A DNA stretch of 64,000 nt. Source: an uncultured Draconibacterium sp. (GTDB taxonomy: Bacteria; Bacteroidota; Bacteroidia; Bacteroidales; Prolixibacteraceae). Position 1 is the first letter of the stretch. Each line of letters begins with the position of its first letter. Of the stretch, positions 53,635-60,923 are shown piece after piece. The notes under the pieces were generated by a model. The model made no database searches and was not told where the DNA came from. It was given only the letters and a program-made list of their open reading frames with translations. The position numbers were made by a program, and so were the translations under genes. The stretch spans positions 1,612,001 through 1,676,000 of the forward strand of contig NZ_OY781981.1 of the NCBI RefSeq assembly GCF_963677565.1, in the 5' to 3' direction.

Positions 53635-55221
53635 ATGGAACTGCTCGGAAATAGCTATTTTGCTCTGTTTGTTATTATTGCGTTGGGTTTTTTAGTTGGT
53701 CGGATCAAAATATTTGGCTTATCGCTTGATGTGTCTGCCGTTATTTTTGTTGCCCTTGTTTTTGGGCATTACGGCATTGTAATTCCCAAAGATTTTCAAT
53801 ACCTGGGACTGGTACTTTTTATTTTTACCATTGGAATTCAGGCCGGCCCCGGTTTTTTTGAATCGTTTAAAAAAGAAGGCAGACAGTTGGCCGGATTTGC
53901 CTCTGTGCTCATTATCCTGGCGTCATTGATAACGGTTTTGGTAATTTCTGTTTTTAGTGTTGATCCGAATATTGCGGTTGGTTTATTAACCGGTGCTTTA
54001 ACAAGTACGCCGGGTTTGGCTGCAGCCATCGATTATACAGGTTCTCCGTTGGCTTCTATCGGCTATGGAGTTGGATATCCGTTTGGCGTAATTGGTGTAA
54101 TTCTTTTTATTCGCTTCCTTCCGAAAATTTTGCGTACTCCGGTTAAACAAGCTGAAGAAGAATACCAATCAAAACTTCAGGATCAGTATCCGGAAGTTGT
54201 AAAACGTAATTTTGTTGTTGAGAACGAAAATGTTGTTGGGAAAACAATAGGTGAGTTGCGTATTCGGTTTATGACCAAAGCAGTGGTTTCAAGGGTGGTT
54301 CACGATGGTGTTGCGGTAACTCCAAATCCTGAAACGATTTTGCTTAAAGGCGACCTGATTAAAGCAGTTGGTACCGAAGAGGCATTAAAAAATGTAGAGG
54401 TGCTTATTGGGCCTCAAACCGATTTGGAAATCTCGATTGATCCAAAATACGATGTACGCTCAGTTCTTGTTACAAATAAAGAAGTGGTAAACAAAACCAT
54501 TGGGCAGATTAACTTGCTCCAGACATATGGCGCAACAATTACCCGGATCCGACGGGCGGGTATTAACATTTCGCCAAGCCCCGGTTCAAAATTGTTATTT
54601 GGCGATAAGCTGGTAATTGCCAGTAGTCGTGCTAATATGGATATGGTATCGAAGATTTTTGGTAACGATCAGAAACGACTGTCCGACACTGATATTTTAC
54701 CGGTAGCACTTGGAATTATTCTGGGTGTACTTGTCGGAAAAATTAGTATTGCCATGGGTACATTTGCCTTTAGTCTTGGGCTTACTGGCGGAGTACTAAT
54801 TGTAGCTTTGGTGCTTAGCCGTATTGGCAAAACCGGTCCTATTTTGTGGACAATGACAGGAGCTGCCAACCAGTTAGTGCGTCAGTTTGGCTTGTTACTT
54901 TTTCTTGCTGCTGTTGGTACAGGTGCCGGACAAAAAATTGTAGAAACATTTAACGAATATGGTATTGAACTGTTCTTATATGGAGCGGCCATTACAATAT
55001 TGCCGATGATGATAGCAGGAATGCTTGGGAAATGGTTCTTTAAAATGAATATTTTATCGTTGTTAGGGGCAATAAGCGGAAGCATGACCAGTACTCCCGG
55101 ACTTGCTGCTGCCGACTCAATGACCGATACCAATGCGCACTCAATTGCTTATGCAACGGTTTACCCGGTAGCAATGGTTTTGTTAATTGTTTGTGTACAG
55201 TTAATTACAATGTTCTTCTGA
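53635..55221 (+). CDS. AspT/YidE-YbjL-duplication family transporter with TrkA-C domains
   Basis: The ATG at 53635 gives about 528 aa. The protein has two membrane halves, each with the repeat (GIVIPKDFQYLGLVLFIFTIGIQAGPGFF ... TSTPGLAAAID in the first half; GPILWTMTGAANQLVRQFGLLLFLAAVGTGAG ... SMTSTPGLAAAD in the second). Between them lie two TrkA_C/RCK_C-like cytosolic domains (VVGKTIGELRIRFMTKAVVSRVV; VVNKTIGQINLLQTYGATITRIR). The family includes aspartate:alanine antiporters; substrates of most members are unknown. The stop codon directly abuts the stop of the convergent thioredoxin-like gene. Confidence 0.92.
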   Translation: MELLGNSYFALFVIIALGFLVGRIKIFGLSLDVSAVIFVALVFGHYGIVIPKDFQYLGLVLFIFTIGIQAGPGFFESFKKEGRQLAGFASVLIILASLITVLVISVFSVDPNIAVGLLTGALTSTPGLAAAIDYTGSPLASIGYGVGYPFGVIGVILFIRFLPKILRTPVKQAEEEYQSKLQDQYPEVVKRNFVVENENVVGKTIGELRIRFMTKAVVSRVVHDGVAVTPNPETILLKGDLIKAVGTEEALKNVEVLIGPQTDLEISIDPKYDVRSVLVTNKEVVNKTIGQINLLQTYGATITRIRRAGINISPSPGSKLLFGDKLVIASSRANMDMVSKIFGNDQKRLSDTDILPVALGIILGVLVGKISIAMGTFAFSLGLTGGVLIVALVLSRIGKTGPILWTMTGAANQLVRQFGLLLFLAAVGTGAGQKIVETFNEYGIELFLYGAAITILPMMIAGMLGKWFFKMNILSLLGAISGSMTSTPGLAAADSMTDTNAHSIAYATVYPVAMVLLIVCVQLITMFF

Positions 55222-55716
55222 TTACTTTTTATACGAGGCAGGATCCAAAGCTGTAGGCGACCAGTTTTTCAGAAATCGTAAAACTTTATCCTTGTCGTAG
55301 CCCTTATCCTCTTCAAGAAATGCAGAATTTTGGGTGTGTATTCTCTTTCCGTTGGCATCAAGAATAACAAAAACAGGAAATCCAAAGCGTTGAGGAAATT
55401 CAAGTTCCGTAAGTAATTCTTCTTGACGATTCGCCTGGTCGTAGTTTACTTTTACTACTTCGTAGTTTTCATTTAAATAGGTATCAAGTTCTTCATCGTT
55501 ATGAACAAAATTGTGAAACTTAATGCACCAGGGACACCAGTTTCCACCTATTTGCAGAAATACATGTTTGTTTAACGTTTTGGCTGCTTCAACTGCTTCC
55601 GCAATATCTTTTTTAGCATCAGCATTTGTGTCGTAAATCTTTTGCTCCTGAGCAGTAAGTAACATTGGCAATAATATTACCAAACTTATTGTAAGTGTTT
55701 TAATGTAGTTCATCAT
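55222..55716 (-). CDS. Secreted thioredoxin-family protein
   Basis: This 164-aa protein has a signal peptide (LTISLVILLPMLLTAQE) and a thioredoxin-like fold with the active site GGNWCPWCIKFH (CPWC), and the cis-Pro region RFGFPVFVILDANGKRI. It probably acts in periplasmic disulfide reduction or isomerisation. The stop codon is next to the transporter stop, with no space for a terminator. It is separated by 7 bp from the GH32 stop upstream on the same strand, so it is the second gene of a GH32-thioredoxin transcript. Confidence 0.9.
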   Translation of the reverse strand: MMNYIKTLTISLVILLPMLLTAQEQKIYDTNADAKKDIAEAVEAAKTLNKHVFLQIGGNWCPWCIKFHNFVHNDEELDTYLNENYEVVKVNYDQANRQEELLTELEFPQRFGFPVFVILDANGKRIHTQNSAFLEEDKGYDKDKVLRFLKNWSPTALDPASYKK

Positions 55717-55723
55717 GGTGTTT

Positions 55724-57211
55724 TTATTTCTCCCAGATAGAATTCACTTCGTAAACGTCAAGTTTTTCAATGCCCAGCTCTCCTCCGTTGGTATAAAGAA
55801 CAGCATCAACAGCTTTTTCATCGGGAGTAAAACAGTTTGAAACCACGGCCTGTCCGTCGTTGGCAAATATTTCAATAGAACTGCGGTCAACCAGAATTTC
55901 TAGTTTTATCTTATTATCAATAGGAGGAAGTGGCACGGTGCAACCCAGCACTGCTAATGTACCTCGCTTAACGCTGTAGAGAATTTCTGTTCCTGCTGAT
56001 TTGTTGCTGTGTCGAAGCATAAACCCAAAACTGTCAGATGTTTTCAAATCGAATTCGCCGATAATGTGAAGGCAGTCGCCCGAAACTTTCTTAAGCTTAT
56101 TATCATTAATTCCGGGAATCACATTTTTGTTTTCCCATGACTGGTGTTTACCGTGCAGTTGTTCAATTTCTGAAATGGGTTTCCTTGTCAGTTTATATCC
56201 GGTGTCGAATTTTGTTACTGTTAACTCGCACGGAAACGACATTTGGCCGTTGAATGGCATATCCGGGAATTTGCCATCGCGCATCCAGGCAATTTGTAGC
56301 ACTCTTTCATCTGATTCAGGGATATTACTCCAGGTTTGAGTGGCGTAATAATTTTTACCCCAGTCGCTTTTCATTTTAACGGTTTCGGGTGTAAAAGTTT
56401 TACCATCAAAACTTCCGATGAAATAGCTGCCATCACCATCAAAAAGTACCCATTTCGTTTCATCGGGTCGATTGGTAACTTGAAATCTTACCAGATCGGG
56501 ACATTCGTAAAAACCCGGAATATGGCTTTCCCACTGCCAATCGGTAAGGTTTGTTGAAGTATAAAATGAAATGCCTTTAGATTTTTCATCTTCGTTTGAT
56601 TTGCGGTATAGAACCATTACCCATTTTCCGCTTTCTTCGTGCCAGATGACTTTTGGATCGCGGGCATCATCGTTTTCATCGAATGGAATAATCGGATTTC
56701 CTTCGTATTTCTCCCAGGTTCTTCCTTTATCTGTGCTGAACGCAATGCGCTGGCCACAATGCTGGCTGGTATAAAAAGCTACTAGTGTTTTGATGTCGCC
56801 GCTTTGTTTTTGCAGCAGGTTATTTTCATCAACTATGGCCGATCCTGAAAATGCAGTGCATCGTTCCTTGTCTGTTGAACCCTCATCGGGGAAAAGCGCA
56901 ATTGGAAGGTGCTCCCAATGAACAAGATCGGTACTTACTGCATGTCCCCAATGCATGTATCCCCATTCGTTACCGTTTGGGTTGTATTGGTAAAACATGT
57001 GGTATTCATTATCATAAAAAACCAGTCCGTTTGGATCGTTATGCCAGTTTTTCTCCGGCGTAAAATGGAATTGTGGCCGATAAATTTCATCGTAAAGTTT
57101 TGGCTCTCCTTTTTGAGCCGGAAGGCTAAGTGTCAGAGCAATAGCGAGTACGGTTGTTGATAAAAAGTTCATAAAAATTTTATGCTTGTTTTTTGTTACC
57201 GCACTAAACAT
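55724..57211 (-). CDS. Secreted glycoside hydrolase family 32 (levanase/invertase/inulinase type)
   Basis: This 495-aa protein has a signal peptide ending ALTLSLPAQ; an internal ATG at 57172 would give a shorter n-region and is also possible. GH32 motifs are all present: WHNDPNG with nucleophile Asp59, CTAFSGSAIV, ARDPK (Asp185, transition-state stabiliser) and YECPDL with acid/base Glu236. The C-terminal beta-sandwich (GFMLRHSNKSAGTEILYSV; KLEILVDRSSIEIFANDGQAVVS) is typical. It hydrolyses beta-fructosides; endo or exo mode cannot be told. No SusCD pair lies beside it. Confidence 0.95.
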   Translation of the reverse strand: MFSAVTKNKHKIFMNFLSTTVLAIALTLSLPAQKGEPKLYDEIYRPQFHFTPEKNWHNDPNGLVFYDNEYHMFYQYNPNGNEWGYMHWGHAVSTDLVHWEHLPIALFPDEGSTDKERCTAFSGSAIVDENNLLQKQSGDIKTLVAFYTSQHCGQRIAFSTDKGRTWEKYEGNPIIPFDENDDARDPKVIWHEESGKWVMVLYRKSNEDEKSKGISFYTSTNLTDWQWESHIPGFYECPDLVRFQVTNRPDETKWVLFDGDGSYFIGSFDGKTFTPETVKMKSDWGKNYYATQTWSNIPESDERVLQIAWMRDGKFPDMPFNGQMSFPCELTVTKFDTGYKLTRKPISEIEQLHGKHQSWENKNVIPGINDNKLKKVSGDCLHIIGEFDLKTSDSFGFMLRHSNKSAGTEILYSVKRGTLAVLGCTVPLPPIDNKIKLEILVDRSSIEIFANDGQAVVSNCFTPDEKAVDAVLYTNGGELGIEKLDVYEVNSIWEK

Positions 57212-57222
57212 AGGAAAAAAAA

Positions 57223-57253
57223 TTTGGTTTAATAAAATTAATTCCTACATTTA
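57223..57253 (+). promoter_or_regulatory. Candidate promoter for the long leader before the first T9SS protease
   Basis: TTTG lies at 57223-57226 and TAcaTTTA at 57246-57253, with a 19-bp spacer, one base off the consensus. Transcription would start near 57260 and run about 945 nt before the protease ATG. A second exact -7 box (TAttTTTG) lies at 57383-57390. Confidence 0.4.
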
Positions 57254-57258
57254 CATCC

Positions 57259-58191
57259 ACAAACCCATAGATATAGAACCGTTCTTTGACTGGCGCTTTT
57301 GATTTTCAACACAACATCAATCATCAAATTTAAAATCAAAAGTTGAATTTTTTGCGTTATTAAACCTTTGTTAGAGGGTAGATATTTTTGTGGAAGTAAG
57401 CAACAAACCCACCGCTTTATATTCGTATAAATCGGATTATTACTTTTTCATTTTGAAACTCTTGTGCAGCTGTTTTAGCGAAGGATTTTTCCGTTGTCAA
57501 ACGAATTTTTCAATATCTATAATTGAGAAGATAGAACCTAATTTGAGTTGTAATGAAACAAAATCATTTAATTATTCAGGACGCGATTAACAGCAAAAGA
57601 AAAATTAATTACTGATCGTAGTAAGACGAATCTTATTGATGTGGAATTAAGGTTTCAACAAACCCATTGATTTACATTACAAACCCGGTAAATCAAATCC
57701 GAAACCGACGATTCAGGCAAGAACAATAAGAAACAGGAAAGGATGTGAGAACAAAAGTCTGAGGACTTGCGGGCAGAAGCACGACAAATGGTCTAAGCGA
57801 ACTGCACCAGTTCACTCAGCAAAACATCCCGGTTTCTTAAACAGTTCAACGGATTTTATAAAAGCCTGCGCATTTTTCCGGTAAGATTTTAGTCAATCAG
57901 CGGTTGCTCATTCAGCAATAAAAATTAGAGTATTCTATTAAATATCCGGTTCTTTGTAATGTAGATTTATACAGAATTGATACAGAATAATAGAAGTCGT
58001 TTTCCAAGAAGATTAAGTTCTTTGTTTACTGAAAAGAAGTCTTAGGAATAAGCATGGCGGGAAATACAAACCCACTGTTCCGTTTACAAAACAAACCCAG
58101 GCGGAACAGGTACACCGCAGTGCAAGTTTCCTAAACATGCCGAAAGTGCTTTGCGCTTATTGAACTTTTGGCATGGCAATTTTACAAACCC
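57259..58191 (+). repeat. Seven exact copies of ACAAACCC in the protease leader region
   Basis: Copies start at 57259, 57403, 57658, 57679, 58066, 58091 and 58184, all on the plus strand. No coding sequence is supported in 57212-58205. The same region holds a perfect 11-bp stem (57296-57306 with 57332-57342, followed by GAATTTTTTG), an 8-bp stem CTGTTCCG/CGGAACAG (58075-58082/58102-58109) with one ACAAACCC in its loop, and an 11-bp stem with one G-T pair (58136-58146/58165-58175). A long structured leader or a non-coding RNA is likely. Confidence 0.7.
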
Positions 58192-58205
58192 TAATTTAAA
58201 TTGTA

Positions 58206-60653
58206 ATGAGACATTTAATTATTACCGCCCTGGTATTAGTTGGCGCTTTTTGTGCCAGGGCCGAGCAATCAGATCAGGATAAGATCACAAAGATCAATGC
58301 CCCGATCAACATTGCTTCTGAAGACAGTAAAAAATCATTTATCGCACCCCATGAATCAAACTTAAAGTCCGGATCGGTATTAAAATCCGATTTCCAGGTT
58401 GAGTTTGTGAACTTCCCTGAAAATGCGAAGCCGGCATTCTTGTATGCTGTTTCCATTTACGAAAACCTGATTTCATCGCCCGTGCCAATAAAAGTACGTG
58501 CAACATGGAAAGGCATGGGAACCAATGTTTTGGCAAGCAGCACTCCCGGAAGCCTGTACCGTAACTTTAACGGCGCAAGGTTGAGTAATGTATATTATCC
58601 GGTTGCGTTGGCCGAAAAACTTGGCAAAAAAGATTTAAACGGTACTGAAGCTGATATCGAATGTTCGTTTAACAACTCGATTAACTGGTACTACGGAATT
58701 AACGGCGATTGCCCGTCAAACGAGTACGATTTTGTAACCGTTGTGTTACACGAATTGGTACACGGTTTGGGATTCGTTGGATTTTTCGATATTGTAAATA
58801 ACCAGGGAACGTTTAGTAACAGCTCGAATGCTCCAAGTATTTACGATGTTTTTATTCATAATCAACTGAACCAGCAAATTGCAGATGAAAATCTTTTTGC
58901 ACGTCCGTCGTCAACATTAAAAGAGCAACTGCTTTCTGAAAATCTGGTTTTAAAAAGCCAGGGAAATTCTGAGGAAGTAAACATCTACGCTCCGAAAAAC
59001 TGGAATGTTGGAACCAGTATTTATCATTATCCTGAAACAGAATTTGGCGCAGGAGATGCCAATGCATTAATGTCGCCTTTTATTTTTAAAGGGGAGGCAA
59101 TTCATTATCCTGGCGATAAAACATTGGAAGTTCTTGGACAGTTGGGATGGAAATCAGTGAGTTTTGATGATTATGAAATTAAAGATTTTGAAGAGCCTTG
59201 CGAAAAATTAACCGTATTTGTTGGGGTTGACGGTGAAATGGATATTGATAAATCATCAGTAAAAATTACCTTTTCAACAGATAATTTTGCCACATCGCAA
59301 ACGGTTAGTTTGGCTTACAATGAAAATGCCGATCAGTTTGAAGGCGATCTTCCATTAAACTTTGCTAAAGGTAAAATACAGTATTATTACCAGGCTAATA
59401 CCACCGGAGATGTAACTTTCAGTTATCCGGAAAGAGCTCCGGATCAAAAGCTTTCTTTCCGAATAGGTGACGATTATTACCCTCCGGTACTACAGCATAA
59501 TCCGGAAAAACTGGTAAGTGCCGATCACCCGGTAATGGATGTTGCGGCGGTTGCAACCGATAACGTGGCTATTCAAATGGTACAAATTGAATATCGAATT
59601 AATGGAATAGACCAGGAGCCATTTATTATGCCGTCGCTAGGTAACGATGTGTACGGTGGTAAATTTGAGTTTCCGGTAGCATTAAATAGTGATGATATTG
59701 TGGAGTACCGTGTTGTTGCCATCGATAATACTTCACGTGAAAACAAACGCAGATTACCAACTAGTGGTTATTATACTGTAGCTGTATTTGATGCAGAAGA
59801 GCCTTTGGCAGGTTACTTTAGTAATTTCGATTCTCCCAATTCCGATTTTGAAATTTCTGATTTTGAAGTAACACGACCTGCAGGTTTTAACAGTGGAAAT
59901 TTGCATACAATTAACCCCTATCCTGAGTCGAATTCTGAAAAAACAAAATACAACCTTGTAGCCCAGTTAAAATATCCGATTGTTCTTGAAGAAAATGGTC
60001 TAATGAGTTTTGATGAGGTAGTTTTGGTAGAACCGGGCGAAGAAGGAAGTTTTTATACTGAAGAGCAGTTTTGGGATTTTGTTATTGTTGAAGGAAGCAA
60101 AAACAATGGCAAAAGCTGGTTGCCTGTAACCGATGGTTACGACTCAAGTATTGATGATCTTTGGAACTCTCAGTTTGCAGGATCGTTAAAAAGTGCTGTT
60201 TCACAAGCAGCTGGTGCCGAAAATATGTTCTTGAAACAAACCATAAACCTAACCGATAACACTGGATTTGAAGCCGGAGATACTGTTATATTCCGTTTCC
60301 GTCTTGCTTCAGATAAAGCTGTTACCGGTTGGGGATGGGCAATTGACAACCTGTCGATACAGGAAGTAACTACTGCAGTTGACGAATCGTTGGCTTCAAG
60401 TGATGTTACTATCTATCCAAATCCTTTTCAAAGCAGCATTTATATCGATGGATTTCAATCGGATGTTGCAAGTGATGTAGAAGTGATAATAACCGACCTG
60501 TACGGTAAAACAGTGCATCGTGAAACACTTTATGATGCCTCTTATACCGGTAGAATTAAAGTTGATCTGCCTAATGTAGCTCCCGGAGTTTATATGGCGA
60601 GTATCTCTGATAACAGTTTAAATACAATAACTCAAAAAATCATAAAAAATTAG
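58206..60653 (+). CDS. T9SS-secreted zinc metalloprotease (gluzincin/metzincin-like, HEXXHGXGF)
   Basis: This 815-aa protein has a signal peptide (LIITALVLVGAFCARA). The catalytic part is at about residues 60-320, with zinc motif LHELVHGLGFVGFF (His182, Glu183, His186). Beta-sandwich regions follow (KLTVFVGVDGEMDIDKSSVKITFSTD; VAAVATDNVAIQMVQIEYRING), plus a C-terminal GWGWAIDNLSIQE segment. The type IX sorting domain is VTIYPNPFQSSIYIDGF ... VIITDLYGKTVHRETL ... PGVYMASI ... TQKIIKN. The protein should be exported to the surface or medium. It is a clear paralogue of the protease at 60924. Confidence 0.9.
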   Translation: MRHLIITALVLVGAFCARAEQSDQDKITKINAPINIASEDSKKSFIAPHESNLKSGSVLKSDFQVEFVNFPENAKPAFLYAVSIYENLISSPVPIKVRATWKGMGTNVLASSTPGSLYRNFNGARLSNVYYPVALAEKLGKKDLNGTEADIECSFNNSINWYYGINGDCPSNEYDFVTVVLHELVHGLGFVGFFDIVNNQGTFSNSSNAPSIYDVFIHNQLNQQIADENLFARPSSTLKEQLLSENLVLKSQGNSEEVNIYAPKNWNVGTSIYHYPETEFGAGDANALMSPFIFKGEAIHYPGDKTLEVLGQLGWKSVSFDDYEIKDFEEPCEKLTVFVGVDGEMDIDKSSVKITFSTDNFATSQTVSLAYNENADQFEGDLPLNFAKGKIQYYYQANTTGDVTFSYPERAPDQKLSFRIGDDYYPPVLQHNPEKLVSADHPVMDVAAVATDNVAIQMVQIEYRINGIDQEPFIMPSLGNDVYGGKFEFPVALNSDDIVEYRVVAIDNTSRENKRRLPTSGYYTVAVFDAEEPLAGYFSNFDSPNSDFEISDFEVTRPAGFNSGNLHTINPYPESNSEKTKYNLVAQLKYPIVLEENGLMSFDEVVLVEPGEEGSFYTEEQFWDFVIVEGSKNNGKSWLPVTDGYDSSIDDLWNSQFAGSLKSAVSQAAGAENMFLKQTINLTDNTGFEAGDTVIFRFRLASDKAVTGWGWAIDNLSIQEVTTAVDESLASSDVTIYPNPFQSSIYIDGFQSDVASDVEVIITDLYGKTVHRETLYDASYTGRIKVDLPNVAPGVYMASISDNSLNTITQKIIKN

Positions 60654-60656
60654 ATT

Positions 60657-60770
60657 ATGGAAACATTATTAATGGTTGCATTTGTAGCAGCATTTGCCGG
60701 ATTAGTAACATCGTTGGTGGTGTTGTACAAATTATTAAATGAGAAAAAAGCGCAAAGGTTAGAATATTAG
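60657..60770 (+). CDS. Tiny single-pass membrane protein (37 aa)
   Basis: It starts 3 bp after the protease stop. The sequence METLLMVAFVAAFAGLVTSL continues through a hydrophobic helix to a basic tail (KLLNEKKAQRLEY). The composition (one membrane helix, positive C-terminus) is that of a genuine small membrane protein. It is followed directly by a strong terminator, so the transcript protease-small protein ends here. Function unknown. Confidence 0.6.
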   Translation: METLLMVAFVAAFAGLVTSLVVLYKLLNEKKAQRLEY

Positions 60771-60799
60771 ATGATTGGTATTACAACCTTAAATTAGGT

Positions 60800-60830
60800 A
60801 ATGCCGGAATGAGAATTCCGGCATTTTTTT
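60800..60830 (+). terminator. Strong terminator after the protease / small protein unit
   Basis: AATGCCGGAAT (60800-60810) pairs with ATTCCGGCATT (60815-60825), an 11-bp perfect stem with a GAGA loop, followed by a run of T. Confidence 0.9.
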
Positions 60831-60923
60831 GCCCGGAATTCATTTTATTTGAACTTTTTGTTGGCAATGTTCTTTTAAATATGAAAATTTACCGCGCTAA
60901 AAAAATGTTCTTAAAACAGTAAA

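Noticed and set aside
57390..57590. 66-aa frame in the protease leader
   Set aside because: It has no clear start context, contains a Cys/Phe/Ser-rich non-protein-like composition, and lies in the ACAAACCC region with hairpins.
57259..58191. CRISPR array
   Set aside because: The repeated unit is only 8 bp with irregular spacing (21 to 387 bp) and there are no cas genes in the window.
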